A DNA stretch of 64,000 nt, from the NCBI GenBank assembly GCA_910584265.1, contig CAJTZE010000001.1:1-64000 (forward strand), in the 5' to 3' direction. This document shows, piece by piece, positions 16,228-24,651 of the stretch. The DNA comes from an uncultured Dorea sp. (GTDB lineage Bacteria; Bacillota; Clostridia; Lachnospirales; Lachnospiraceae). Every line of letters starts with the position of its first letter. Within the stretch, counting starts at the first letter, position 1. Below the pieces are notes generated by a model that saw only the letters and a list, made by a program, of their open reading frames with translations, had not been told where the DNA came from and searched no databases. The position numbers and the translations under genes are program-made.

Positions 16228-17226
16228 TTAGTGCTTGGCGTAAATGGGTTCGCCTTTTACGCTGCGTTCAGGAGAAGAGTGGCCGTTATTCGGTACATCT
16301 TCCAATTTGCGGTTGCTGAGTGCCCCGGCTTCCATTGCATCTGCAAAATTGATCGGGTGATTGCGCATATGCACCTTAAGCAGCTCGAACAGGCGGAGTG
16401 TCGGACGCTTTGATTCGAGTACTCCTGACACGTCGATGCATTTACATCCGGTCTGTGAAGCTAATGTTTTCAGCCTCTGGTTAATCTGAAATGCAGCCTG
16501 GCTGTCGGATACGATTGGTACAATATAGATAGAAGCTTTTGTCTTTGTGTGGATCATGTAGAGCAGCCATTCGTATTTGGCGATAAAATTGTCAATATCT
16601 ACGTTTTCATCAAGAATATCGATATCTCCCATATTTACGAAAATCTTGCGCGGGTTCAGGTCGAACAGACATACCTTCAGGTAGCTTTCGATGTGGTCAA
16701 TGCGCACGTTTTTGATGCTCCGGTTATAGATTGGCTCTGTAATGCGGAAAGCCTGCGTTAATTCGCCGACCGGCAGGTTTGCGAATGTATTAGAGCCAAA
16801 AAGTACAACACCGCCTGCTTCTGTAATACTGTTTAATTCACGGTAAGTTTCCATTTCGTCCTCTCCTTGATTATGAATCGATGGTTTGATAGGTGCGGCA
16901 GCTTCTGCCGGATTGTCATTTCCTGATAATTGGCGGCTCAGCTTGGCATTTGCCGTTTTTTCCTGCTTGTCATAGCGGCGGTTGATAAAGTAGACAACCA
17001 CATTGGCAGAGACAATTACCAGATTCAAAAGATATACGGCCAGCACATAATTGAACCGGTGGGTATAGATTTTAGCGGTGATTCCGGCAATGTATCCTGT
17101 AATAATAAGTAGTATAAACTGGAGGCTCATGTTTCTTGCTGATTTGGCCTTGATGTTTTTTGCCAGATTCATAGGCCAGGATAATCCGAAGCAGATCAGC
17201 ATAGTAGATTCGAGAAGTTCAGCCAT
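16228..17226 (-). CDS. PQ-loop membrane domain fused to an SGNH-like domain
   Basis: 332 residues from the ATG at 17226, preceded by a GTGAGGA ribosome site; a GTG eight codons upstream is unlikely. Residues 1-80 carry three hydrophobic helices with CFGLSWPMNLAKNIKAKSAR, the Pro- and Gln/Asn-containing turn typical of PQ-loop/SWEET half-repeats. A charged linker (about 85-125) leads to a soluble domain with GGVVLFGSNTFANLP, KIFVNMGDIDIL and IYIVPIV, which resembles an SGNH/GDSL-type fold in layout, though the usual Gly-Asp-Ser-Leu is not present and a catalytic triad cannot be confirmed. It is convergent with DUF1287 and divergent from LysR, which may control it. Confidence 0.7.
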   Translation of the reverse strand: MAELLESTMLICFGLSWPMNLAKNIKAKSARNMSLQFILLIITGYIAGITAKIYTHRFNYVLAVYLLNLVIVSANVVVYFINRRYDKQEKTANAKLSRQLSGNDNPAEAAAPIKPSIHNQGEDEMETYRELNSITEAGGVVLFGSNTFANLPVGELTQAFRITEPIYNRSIKNVRIDHIESYLKVCLFDLNPRKIFVNMGDIDILDENVDIDNFIAKYEWLLYMIHTKTKASIYIVPIVSDSQAAFQINQRLKTLASQTGCKCIDVSGVLESKRPTLRLFELLKVHMRNHPINFADAMEAGALSNRKLEDVPNNGHSSPERSVKGEPIYAKH

Positions 17227-17281
17227 TTTCGTTTCCTCACTTTCTTTCACTCTCTTTTCTTGTTCCTCACATAGTGTAACA

Positions 17282-17310
17282 TTGACTTATGATTACGTCT
17301 AATATATAAT
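17282..17310 (+). promoter_or_regulatory. Promoter of the LysR-type regulator
   Basis: TTGACT (17282-17287), 17 bases, TATAAT (17305-17310). It lies in the divergent gap between the PQ-loop gene and the regulator. Confidence 0.75.
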
Positions 17311-17321
17311 ATTTATCAAAA

Positions 17322-17341
17322 TCATAATGTTGATATTATGA
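17322..17341. promoter_or_regulatory. Inverted repeat, possible LysR operator
   Basis: TCATAAT (17322-17328), six bases, ATTATGA (17335-17341). It is a 20-bp dyad just downstream of the predicted start of transcription, of a size that LysR dimers bind, so autoregulation or control of the divergent PQ-loop gene is plausible. Confidence 0.45.
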
Positions 17342-17425
17342 ATTGGAGAAGCGTGACAGGAAGTCTCCGTAAAATAGGAAAAAGAAGGATATGTAAAAAA
17401 GGTATCAAAAGAGAGGATGACAGAG

Positions 17426-18298
17426 ATGGAACTGATGCAGATCCGGTATTTTCTGGAAACAGCGAGAACAAAGCATATGACGAACAGCGCGAAGAATCTG
17501 CATATTACACAGCCTGCGCTGACACAGGCAATCCGCCGGCTGGAGACGGATCTGGGCGTACCATTGTTCGCGGCAAAGGGGCGGAACATTGTGCTGACGG
17601 AATATGGGAAGTATTTACAGAAAAAATTAGAACCGCTGATGCGGCAGTTCGATGATATTCCAGAGCAGCTTAAGATGATGGTAGCGTTAGAAGGAGAGAC
17701 TATACATATGAATGTGCTGGCGGCGTCGAGTCTTGTCATGGAGGCGATCATTGAGTATAAAAAGGAGCATAGGGATATTAATTTCCAGCTGCATCAAAAT
17801 GTGGAGAGCGAGCTGTACGATATAGCGGTTACGACAAAATTATTTTATCAGGGCGGAGATGAGAAGAACAGCTTTGCCTGCGCAGAGGAAATATACCTTG
17901 CTGTGCCGGAAAATGCAAAGTACCGGAAAATGGAGTCTATCTGCCTTGTGGAGACTGCGGAGGAGGGCTTTATCAGTCTGCTGGGTTCAAGGGGATTCCG
18001 CTATATCTGCGACCGGTTCTGCCAGCATGCAGGGTTTACGCCTAAGATTATTTTCGAGAGCGATAATCCTGCCGCCGTCAAGAATATGATCGCGGCGAAT
18101 ATGGGGATCGGCTTCTGGCCGGAATTTACCTGGGGCAGCGCTGAGAGTGAGAATGTAAGGCTTTTAAAGATTGCGGAGCCGGTGTGCCAGAGAGATATTA
18201 TCATTAACTATAACAGAAATAAAACGGATAATCGCAATGTGGTGGAATTTTTTGAGTTCCTGACAGAGTACTTCGAGGAGCGGAAGCGCTGTCATTGA
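17426..18298 (+). CDS. LysR-family transcriptional regulator
   Basis: 290 residues. The winged helix-turn-helix is standard: MELMQIRYFLETARTKHMTNSAKNLHITQPALTQAIRRLE, then GVPLFAAKGRNIVLTEYG. The rest is a two-lobed effector domain (FVGF-like end KNMIAANMGIGFWPEF). The inducer is not deducible. The start at 17426 has GAGAGG nine bases upstream, while the ATG at 17417 touches that site. It is divergent from the PQ-loop/SGNH-like gene, the most likely target. Confidence 0.9.
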   Translation: MELMQIRYFLETARTKHMTNSAKNLHITQPALTQAIRRLETDLGVPLFAAKGRNIVLTEYGKYLQKKLEPLMRQFDDIPEQLKMMVALEGETIHMNVLAASSLVMEAIIEYKKEHRDINFQLHQNVESELYDIAVTTKLFYQGGDEKNSFACAEEIYLAVPENAKYRKMESICLVETAEEGFISLLGSRGFRYICDRFCQHAGFTPKIIFESDNPAAVKNMIAANMGIGFWPEFTWGSAESENVRLLKIAEPVCQRDIIINYNRNKTDNRNVVEFFEFLTEYFEERKRCH

Positions 18299-18343
18299 GG
18301 TATAGTCTTTGACGAGATAAAGTAAGAATTATGGTAAAATAAT

Positions 18344-18379
18344 AAAAGACAGTGCGTTAAGAAGGATGCACTGTCTTTT
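18344..18379. terminator. Bidirectional terminator between LysR and DtxR genes
   Basis: AAAAGACAGTGC (18344-18355) pairs with GCACTGTCTTTT (18368-18379): 12 perfect pairs with A-run left and T-run right, suiting both convergent genes. Confidence 0.88.
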
Positions 18380-18420
18380 CTGCCCATCATATGATCCGGC
18401 GGCAGGTATGTCTGAAACCG

Positions 18421-18783
18421 CTATTCTTGGATATGCTTCTTTATTGCGGCAAAGGTCTCTGCGCTGATAACATGTTCAATCCGGCAGGCATCCTCGGCGG
18501 CTACCTTCGGGTCTACGCCGAGCCTGGCCAGCCATGCGGAGATAACCTGATGGCGCTCATAGATGCGTTCGGCAATTTCCCGGCCGGATTCCGTGAGAGT
18601 GATAAAGCCTTCCGGAGACACGATAATGTGCTCATTCTGACGAAGCTTTTTCATGGCGACACTGACGCTTGATTTCTTAAAATCCAGCTCTGCGGCGATG
18701 TCAACAGCACGTACAACCGGGCGTTTCTGGCTTAATATTAATATAGTTTCAAGATAGTTCTCGGCAGATTCGTTGATTATCAT
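18421..18783 (-). CDS. DtxR/MntR-family metal-dependent regulator
   Basis: 120 residues, the short form without an SH3 domain. The N-terminal winged helix reads SAENYLETILILSQKRPVVRAVDIAAELDFKKSSVSVAMKKL, and the C-terminal half, with ERHQVISAWLARLGVDPKVAAEDACRIEHVIS, has the Glu, Cys and His positions that bind Fe(II) or Mn(II) in this family (EDACRIEH). It lies divergent from feoAAB and very likely represses it when iron is plentiful. AGAGG eight bases before the ATG supports the start. Confidence 0.92.
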   Translation of the reverse strand: MIINESAENYLETILILSQKRPVVRAVDIAAELDFKKSSVSVAMKKLRQNEHIIVSPEGFITLTESGREIAERIYERHQVISAWLARLGVDPKVAAEDACRIEHVISAETFAAIKKHIQE

Positions 18784-18875
18784 TTATAATACCTCTTATT
18801 CATTCTTTTCTTTGTATACCCTTATCCATTGAGGACATTCATTCTAAGGAAGCACTTTAATCAGTGTTTCCCTAA

Positions 18876-18896
18876 ATTAAATATAGCATATTTAAT
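18876..18896. promoter_or_regulatory. 21-bp perfect palindrome in the DtxR-feo gap
   Basis: ATTAAATAT (18876-18884), AGC, ATATTTAAT (18888-18896). A second, imperfect dyad (GGAAGCACT/AGTGTTTCC, about 18848-18870) lies beside it. One of these may control the leftward regulator gene. Neither matches the operator in the feo promoter. Confidence 0.4.
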
Positions 18897-18944
18897 CGGG
18901 AAGGGCAATGTCAATGAAGCGTTTGGCATTTCTAAAAAAAGTTC

Positions 18945-18973
18945 TTGACTTCTAATGCAAGTTAGCATATACT
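18945..18973 (+). promoter_or_regulatory. feo operon promoter
   Basis: TTGACT (18945-18950), 17 bases, TATACT (18968-18973). Transcription would start near 18980. Confidence 0.8.
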
Positions 18974-18976
18974 AAC
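18961..18976. promoter_or_regulatory. Probable DtxR-type iron operator over the feo -10
   Basis: GTTAG-CATATA-CTAAC is a perfect dyad covering the -10 hexamer. DtxR-family sites usually contain TTAG and CTAA half-sites in this arrangement, so binding here would block transcription of feo. Confidence 0.65.
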
Positions 18977-19039
18977 ATTGATGGTGTTAGGAAAATCATC
19001 GGTTACGTCTATACTATTAATGAAGAAAAGAGGTTGGTC

Positions 19040-19252
19040 ATGATGCCGCTTACTATGGCGAAAACGGGGGAGCCGCTTACGATTAAAAAAATCGGCGGAA
19101 AAGAAGATACCAGAAAGTTTCTTGAGAGTCTGGGTTTTGTCGCAGGAGGAGCAGTTACGGTGATATCTGATATACAAGGAAGCGTGATTGTGAATGTGAA
19201 GGATTCCAGAGTTGCCATAGGAAAGGATATGGCAATGAAGGTTATGGTTTAA
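19040..19252 (+). CDS. feoA: FeoA family protein, first copy
   Basis: 70 residues from the ATG at 19040 (AAGAGG seven bases upstream). It is an SH3-like beta-barrel: MAKTGEPLTIKKIGGKEDTRKFLESLGFVAGG, then SVIVNVKDSRVAIGKDMAMKVMV, the usual FeoA ending. FeoA proteins assist FeoB in Fe(II) uptake, probably by contacting its cytoplasmic GTPase part. This copy is more divergent than the second. Confidence 0.9.
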   Translation: MMPLTMAKTGEPLTIKKIGGKEDTRKFLESLGFVAGGAVTVISDIQGSVIVNVKDSRVAIGKDMAMKVMV

Positions 19253-19277
19253 ACTAGAAGAAAGGAAGAGATGAAGG

Positions 19278-19499
19278 ATGAAGACTTTAAGAGAAGTGGC
19301 CTGCGGTCAGACTGCGAAGGTAGCGAAGCTGACAGGCGACGGTCCGGTGAAGAGAAGAATTATGGATATGGGAATCACAAAAGGCGTTGATGTGTTTGTG
19401 AGAAAGGCAGCACCTCTTGGAGATCCAGTGGAGATTACGGTGAGAGGTTATGAGCTGTCCATCCGGAAAGCAGATGCTGAGATGATTTTTGTTGAATAA
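19278..19499 (+). CDS. feoA: FeoA family protein, second copy
   Basis: 73 residues: MKTLREVACGQTAKVAKLTGDGPVKRRIMDMGITKGVDVFVRKAAPLGDPVEITVRGYELSIRKADA. This is the canonical FeoA pattern (LxxGxxGxVxxLxGxGxxxRRLxDMGIxxGxxVxVxxxAPLGDPxEI). It lies 25 bases after the first copy and 73 before feoB. Tandem FeoA proteins are common in Clostridia. AGGAAG nine bases upstream supports the start. Confidence 0.93.
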   Translation: MKTLREVACGQTAKVAKLTGDGPVKRRIMDMGITKGVDVFVRKAAPLGDPVEITVRGYELSIRKADAEMIFVE

Positions 19500-19572
19500 T
19501 TTTTTGACCATGTGTTAGCAATGGCTTACCATGGAAAGTTTAGGCAAACTAATAGAAAAAAGGAGAGAGAAA

Positions 19573-21726
19573 ATGTCAGTAAAGATTGCACTTGCGGGAA
19601 ATCCGAACAGTGGAAAGACAACATTGTTCAATGCATTGACTGGTTCTAATCAGTTTGTTGGAAACTGGCCTGGAGTTACCGTAGAGAAAAAAGAAGGAAA
19701 ATTAAAAGGTTACAAAGATGTGGTGATCATGGATCTGCCGGGTATCTATTCTTTGTCGCCTTATACTCTGGAAGAGGTTGTGGCAAGAAATTATCTGATC
19801 GGCGAGCGGCCGGATGCGATAATCAATATTGTAGACGGAACCAATATTGAGAGAAACCTGTATCTGTCTACCCAGATTATGGAGCTTGGGATTCCGGTGA
19901 TCATGGCAGTTAACATGGCTGACCTTCTGGAGAAAAACGGAGATACGATACATACAAATAAGCTGGCTGAGAAGCTGGGGTGTGAAGTAGTGACTATTTC
20001 AGCTCTGAAGGGAACCGGGATTAAGGAAGCTGCTGAACGGGCAGTACAGCTTGCGGGGGCAAAGCAGGCGGCGGAAATGAAGCACGAGTTTTGCGCAAAA
20101 GCAGAGGAAATTATCTCTGCGGCAGAGTATAAATTAGAGGGTAAGGTTCCGGAAGCCCAGAAGCGGTTCTTTGCAATTAAGCTGTTAGAAAAGGACGATA
20201 AGATCGCTTCCCAGATGACGGCAGAAGTGGATGTGTCGGCAGAGATCAAAGAGATGGAAGAGGCGTTTGACGATGATACGGAAAGTATTATTACGAACGA
20301 GAGATATGTGTATATCTCGTCTATCATCGGAGAGTGTGTGGCTAAGAGCAAAAAGACGGAGCTGAGTACTTCTGATAAGATTGACCGTGTTGTGACGAAC
20401 AGATGGCTGGCGCTTCCTATCTTTGCGGTGATTATGTGGATGGTATACTATGTGTCCGTTACGACGGTAGGCGCGTTTGTAACAGACTGGACCAACGACG
20501 TGCTGTTTGGTGATATTATTCCGCCTGCTATTGAGAATATATTGACAGCAATTAACTGTGCTGACTGGCTTCAAGGATTGATCCTTGACGGTATTGTGGC
20601 CGGTGTGGGAGCGGTTCTCGGGTTTGTACCACAGATGCTTGTGCTGTTTATTTTCCTTGCATTCCTTGAGTCCTGCGGATATATGGCCCGTGTGGCGTTT
20701 ATTATGGATAGGATTTTCCGTAAGTTCGGACTTTCCGGGAAATCATTTATTCCGATGCTGATCGGAAGCGGCTGCGGTGTTCCCGGTATTATGGCTTCCA
20801 GGACAATTGAAAATGACCGTGACCGTAAGATGACAATCATGACCACTACATTTGTTCCGTGTGGAGCGAAGCTTCCGATTATCGCGCTGATTGCGGGAGC
20901 ATTATTTGACGGAGCCTCATGGGTAGCGCCGAGCGCTTATTTTGTGGGAATTGCAGCAATTATCTGTTCCGGTATTATTTTGAAGAAGACGAAGATGTTT
21001 GCAGGAGACCCGGCTCCGTTTGTAATGGAGCTTCCGGCATATCATATGCCGACGGTTGGAAATGTACTTAGAAGCATGTGGGAGCGCGGCTGGTCCTTTA
21101 TCAAGAAAGCCGGTACCATTATTCTTCTTTCCACAATTATTTTATGGTTCCTTATGAACTTTGGATGGATCAACGGTTCCTTTGGAATGCTGGAGGCAGA
21201 GGAATTAAACTACAGTATTCTTGCAAGTATCGGAAGCATCATCGCACCGATTTTTGCACCGCTTGGATGGGGCGATTGGAAGATGGCAGTTGCGGCAGTT
21301 ACCGGTTTGATAGCAAAGGAGAATGTAGTAGGAACCTTTGGTGTCCTGTTTGGATTTGCAGAGGTTGCAGAGGAAGGAAACGAAATCTGGGGCCAGCTTG
21401 CAGGAAGCATGACGGCTGCAGCTGGATATTCTTTCTTAGTATTTAATCTTCTGTGCGCTCCTTGCTTTGCGGCTATGGGCGCGATCAAGAGAGAGATGAA
21501 CAATGGTAAATGGTTTGCATTTGCAATTGGTTATCAGTGTCTGCTTGCTTACGTGGTATCACTGGTGGTTTACCAGATTGGAACCATGATTACAGGCGGC
21601 GGATTTGGAATCGGTACAGTTGCTGCTATAATCCTGATTGCAGGTTTCATTTATCTTCTGTTCAGACCGTACAGAGAAAGCAAGACTCTGAGTGTAAATA
21701 TTAAGGGTATGGCAGGAGCAAAATAA
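19573..21726 (+). CDS. feoB: Ferrous iron transporter FeoB
   Basis: 717 residues. The N-terminal GTPase has G1 GNPNSGKTT (about residues 9-17), the G2/switch NWPGVTVEKKEG, G3 DLPGIYSLS and G4 NMAD, followed by the helical spacer and a membrane region of about eight to ten spans with the Gate motifs, including FIPMLIGSGCGVPGIMASRTIEND and TTFVPCGAKLPI, where Cys residues may contact iron. It imports Fe(II) across the cytoplasmic membrane. The start at 19573 has AAAAGGAG eight bases upstream; an in-frame ATG at 19531 does not. Repression by the divergent DtxR-type protein is likely. Confidence 0.96.
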   Translation: MSVKIALAGNPNSGKTTLFNALTGSNQFVGNWPGVTVEKKEGKLKGYKDVVIMDLPGIYSLSPYTLEEVVARNYLIGERPDAIINIVDGTNIERNLYLSTQIMELGIPVIMAVNMADLLEKNGDTIHTNKLAEKLGCEVVTISALKGTGIKEAAERAVQLAGAKQAAEMKHEFCAKAEEIISAAEYKLEGKVPEAQKRFFAIKLLEKDDKIASQMTAEVDVSAEIKEMEEAFDDDTESIITNERYVYISSIIGECVAKSKKTELSTSDKIDRVVTNRWLALPIFAVIMWMVYYVSVTTVGAFVTDWTNDVLFGDIIPPAIENILTAINCADWLQGLILDGIVAGVGAVLGFVPQMLVLFIFLAFLESCGYMARVAFIMDRIFRKFGLSGKSFIPMLIGSGCGVPGIMASRTIENDRDRKMTIMTTTFVPCGAKLPIIALIAGALFDGASWVAPSAYFVGIAAIICSGIILKKTKMFAGDPAPFVMELPAYHMPTVGNVLRSMWERGWSFIKKAGTIILLSTIILWFLMNFGWINGSFGMLEAEELNYSILASIGSIIAPIFAPLGWGDWKMAVAAVTGLIAKENVVGTFGVLFGFAEVAEEGNEIWGQLAGSMTAAAGYSFLVFNLLCAPCFAAMGAIKREMNNGKWFAFAIGYQCLLAYVVSLVVYQIGTMITGGGFGIGTVAAIILIAGFIYLLFRPYRESKTLSVNIKGMAGAK

Positions 21727-21738
21727 ATATGCTATGAT

Positions 21739-21780
21739 ATGGATGCTGGCGGCAGAATGGAAAAGGAGGTCAGCATCCAT
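21739..21780 (+). other. Hairpin with a ribosome-site sequence in its loop
   Basis: ATGGATGCTG (21739-21748) pairs perfectly with CAGCATCCAT (21771-21780), and the 22-base loop holds AAAAGGAGG. No T-run follows. It separates feoB from the Cys-rich peptide gene, so it could trim or modulate the downstream message. Confidence 0.55.
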
Positions 21781-21818
21781 CTTATATTATGTTTTTCGGA
21801 AATGTTGTGGAGGATATT

Positions 21819-21977
21819 ATGGGAACAGTTATCGTACTTATTGTTGTACTTCTTATGGTATATTTTGCCGCGAGAAGCGTGATCCGCGATAAGAAAGCCG
21901 GAAAATGCAGCGGCGGATGTGCAGGCTGCAGCGGAAGCTGTATGTGCAGCCAGACACAGGATAATCAGAAGAAATAG
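21819..21977 (+). CDS. FeoB-associated Cys-rich membrane protein
   Basis: 52 residues from the ATG at 21819, chosen because GTGGAGG lies five bases upstream; an ATG at 21789 is possible. One membrane helix (GTVIVLIVVLLMVYFAA) is followed by a cytoplasmic tail with six Cys: KCSGGCAGCSGSCMC. This is the small protein commonly found after feoB in Clostridia, thought to help iron transfer or sensing, but the mechanism is not settled. Confidence 0.88.
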   Translation: MGTVIVLIVVLLMVYFAARSVIRDKKAGKCSGGCAGCSGSCMCSQTQDNQKK

Positions 21978-21986
21978 TTTTGTATT

Positions 21987-22544
21987 TTACAATTTCAATA
22001 GAATTCCTATTATTGCACCTGCCGCAATCCAAACCAGCGGGTGCAGTTTTCTACAGTATTTTATCTGCATGATCCCAAAAGAAGCCAGACAGATAAAGGC
22101 GCCCGGATAATCAATGCCGGTTATCTGGCTGCCGTTTGTGACGGACAGGGAAATTTTAACCAGCTCCCATACCGCATAGCCGATCAAGGCGGCAACTGCA
22201 GGACGGATGCCGTAAAAGGCGGCCTGTACCGCTTTGTTTTCGCTGAAATCAGCAAGGAATTTCGCTATTACCATAATAATGACCAGAGCCGGTGCGGTCA
22301 AGGCGAGAGTAGCGGTAATTGCACCGAAAACTCCGGCGGCGTTATAGCCTGCATAGGTTGCCATGTTGATACCTACCGGGCCGGGAGTGCTCTGGCTGAT
22401 GGCAATCATATTGGTAAGCTCCGCCTTGGTATACCAATCATATCTTTCGGTAAGATCCATCAGGAAGGGGAGTGTTGCCATGCCTCCTCCGATGGCGAAT
22501 AAACCGATTTTAAAAAATTCATAGATAAGCTGAAAGTAGATCAT
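21987..22544 (-). CDS. Chromate transporter family protein, second half-subunit
   Basis: 185 residues, five to six membrane spans. The CHR domain signature FKIGLFAIGGGMATLPFL is near residues 11-28 and STPGPVGINMATYAGY near 52-67. Together with the upstream neighbour it makes the two-gene half-size CHR system, in which two homologous proteins with opposite topology pair. ChrA-type proteins expel chromate, but in anaerobic Firmicutes the natural substrate is unknown. Its start overlaps the stop of the upstream half (ATGA). Confidence 0.9.
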   Translation of the reverse strand: MIYFQLIYEFFKIGLFAIGGGMATLPFLMDLTERYDWYTKAELTNMIAISQSTPGPVGINMATYAGYNAAGVFGAITATLALTAPALVIIMVIAKFLADFSENKAVQAAFYGIRPAVAALIGYAVWELVKISLSVTNGSQITGIDYPGAFICLASFGIMQIKYCRKLHPLVWIAAGAIIGILLKL

Positions 22545-23110
22545 GCCTGTTTCGCCTCCCGTCTTTTTGCAATAATTCCTACGAGCGCGGAAGCGGCGAC
22601 AACCAGTGCCAGAGGCACGGGAGTAAAGCTTGCAGTCAGGAAGCCTGTAAGGAATAAAAATACGCCGAGTTTATCTTTCACACCCTTTTGTGCCATAGTA
22701 ACTACTGTCTGCATCATCATGGCGCAAACAAAAATCCTGATTCCGGCCAATGCATGCTGAACGGCAGGAAGGGTAATAAAACTCTTTAAGATCGATGCAA
22801 TCAGGCAGATGATAAGCAGGGATGGAGAGACCATGCCGAGGGTGGCAGTGATGCCGCCTGGGATGCCGCCCTTCTGGAAGCCGACAAAGGTAGCTGTGTT
22901 GACGGCGATAATGCCGGGAGTGCACTGACCGATGGCATACATGTCAAGGATTTCTTCTTCTGTAACCCAGTGCTTTGACTCTACCAGCTCGCGCTTTAAC
23001 ATGGGCAGCATGGCAAGTCCGCCGCCGAAGGTGAGGGCGCCGATTTTAAAGAAGCTGATATATAGTTCCGCTAAAAGTTTTCCGGATGGCTTTGCATAAT
23101 GTTTCTTCAT
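22541..23110 (-). CDS. Chromate transporter family protein, first half-subunit
   Basis: 189 residues from the ATG at 23110 (AAAGGA eleven bases upstream), or 197 from the ATG at 23134; the choice is uncertain. The CHR block FKIGALTFGGGLAMLPML and the CTPGIIAVNTATFVGF stretch are canonical. Its stop overlaps the start of the second half by four bases, so the two are translationally coupled. No regulator is adjacent. Confidence 0.88.
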   Translation of the reverse strand: MKKHYAKPSGKLLAELYISFFKIGALTFGGGLAMLPMLKRELVESKHWVTEEEILDMYAIGQCTPGIIAVNTATFVGFQKGGIPGGITATLGMVSPSLLIICLIASILKSFITLPAVQHALAGIRIFVCAMMMQTVVTMAQKGVKDKLGVFLFLTGFLTASFTPVPLALVVAASALVGIIAKRREAKQA

Positions 23111-23170
23111 GATGCATGTATTCCTTTTCTTCATAATTCGTTTTATTTCCTGATTTTATAAATTTGTCCT

Positions 23171-23683
23171 TTAAAGAAGTCCGGCCATGATCTGCGCGTA
23201 AATTTCCTGGCTTTTTTTCTGCCAGTTATTCGAGACTGTTTTGGCTTCTTCCTCGGAGGGAACTGTAATTGTCAGGTCGATTAGAGGCAGGGTGTTTTCC
23301 ATGACCCGGCAGTGGACAGAATATTCCTGATTTGTGTTCCGGTAGTAATCGGCCTTTACAGATACTTCATTTTTCAGTTCGTACTGCTTTTCCCGCAGGT
23401 AATCATTTACATCCTGACGGATAGCATGCGATATATTTTTCCGAAATAATCCAATGGTTGAAGCCCCGTCTTCGGTCAGGTTATAGAGCGTCCGGTTACG
23501 GACAGGCTCCTCTTGAATGAAGCCGGCATCTATCAGCTCGGAGAGCGCCTGCTGGAGCTTAAAATAGGTGGTGTATTCCTTGTTTAACATAAAATCTGAA
23601 ATCTGTGAGTTGGATAAGGGAAAGTCTACCCTGTCCAGCATATACAGGATAATCAATTTATAGAGAGTCAAAAGCTCTGCCAT
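23171..23683 (-). CDS. DUF4364 family protein
   Basis: 170 residues. The start, MAELLTLYKLIILYMLDRVDFPLSNSQISDFML, followed by ALSELIDAGFIQ and YNLTEDGAST, reads like a winged helix-turn-helix, and the rest is an alpha-beta domain. DUF4364 is a Clostridia-centred family of presumed regulators without a known target. Its start lies inside the end of yhcC (26-base overlap), with GGAAGGAG eight bases before the ATG. Confidence 0.88.
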   Translation of the reverse strand: MAELLTLYKLIILYMLDRVDFPLSNSQISDFMLNKEYTTYFKLQQALSELIDAGFIQEEPVRNRTLYNLTEDGASTIGLFRKNISHAIRQDVNDYLREKQYELKNEVSVKADYYRNTNQEYSVHCRVMENTLPLIDLTITVPSEEEAKTVSNNWQKKSQEIYAQIMAGLL

Positions 23684-24650
23684 TGGAAATGCTCCTTCCC
23701 TGCCAGATATCCTGGCTTTTTAAATATGATTGAATCTGGTTTAATACAAACCGCTTATTGGCTGTCCAGCGGGGCTCGATCAGCAGTGGCTTAGGACCGT
23801 CTCCTGTGAGACGGTGGATAACGATGTCAGGACGCAGCCGGCTGATGCACTGGCCCAGAAGCATAAGATATTCCTTCAGCGTCATAACAGGGAAAGGGTG
23901 CTGCCGGTAATGACCGGCCAGATCAGTTCCCTCTAATATATGGAGAAGGGACAGCTTAATCCCCTGAATATCGAGACCGTTGAGATAGTCTATCGTGGCG
24001 AGCATGGCTTTGGTATCTTCGTCCGGGAGTCCTAATATGATATGGACAATAATGGAGATGCCGATGCTCCGCAGCTCTCGTACAGCCTGTTCAAATACCG
24101 GGAGTGCATAGCCGCGCCGGATAAAATCGGCGGAATCTGGATGAATGGTCTGCAGGCCGAGTTCGATCCAGACAGGCTTTTTGCATGACAGCTCTCCCAA
24201 AAGAGACAGAACCTCAGGAGGCAGACAGTCCGGTCTGGTTGCAACAGAAAGAATTTCCACGCCGGGATACCGGACCGCTTCCGTAAACATCTGCCTGAGC
24301 CGGGGGACAGGACCGTAGGTTCCGGTATATGCCTGAAAATACGCGATATAGCTGTCTCCCTGATATTTATCGGTAAGCAGCATTCTGCCTTCCTCCAGCT
24401 GTCTGGTGATAGACAGATTCCGGTCCCCGGCAAAATCCCCGGAGCCGCCTGCGCTGCAGAAGATGCAGCCGCCATATCCCAGCGTCCCATCCCGGTTCGG
24501 ACAGGTCATGCCGCCGTCTAAAGCGATTTTATAAAGCTTTTTTCCATAGGTTTCCTTTAAATAATAGTCCAGAGAATAATAGCGTTTTTCTCCCCAGCGG
24601 TTTCCTGGCTTAGGGACCGTCTGGACGGAATTGTTATAGGTATCTGACAT
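23658..24650 (-). CDS. yhcC: TIGR01212-family radical SAM protein (YhcC-like)
   Basis: 330 residues. The radical SAM cluster motif is in the wide-spaced form of this family: Cys50, Cys62 and Cys65 in CPNRDGTLGYGGCIFC. GSGDFAG and the YFQAYTGTYGP, SVATRPDCLP, ELGLQT and HIILGLPDED blocks follow the usual Elp3-like barrel order. YhcC has no firmly proven reaction that I can name; a tRNA or protein modification role is likely by kinship. It starts one base after the malic enzyme stop, so the three genes form an operon. Confidence 0.9.
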   Translation of the reverse strand: MSDTYNNSVQTVPKPGNRWGEKRYYSLDYYLKETYGKKLYKIALDGGMTCPNRDGTLGYGGCIFCSAGGSGDFAGDRNLSITRQLEEGRMLLTDKYQGDSYIAYFQAYTGTYGPVPRLRQMFTEAVRYPGVEILSVATRPDCLPPEVLSLLGELSCKKPVWIELGLQTIHPDSADFIRRGYALPVFEQAVRELRSIGISIIVHIILGLPDEDTKAMLATIDYLNGLDIQGIKLSLLHILEGTDLAGHYRQHPFPVMTLKEYLMLLGQCISRLRPDIVIHRLTGDGPKPLLIEPRWTANKRFVLNQIQSYLKSQDIWQGRSISNGRAFDSL

Positions 24651-24651
24651 A

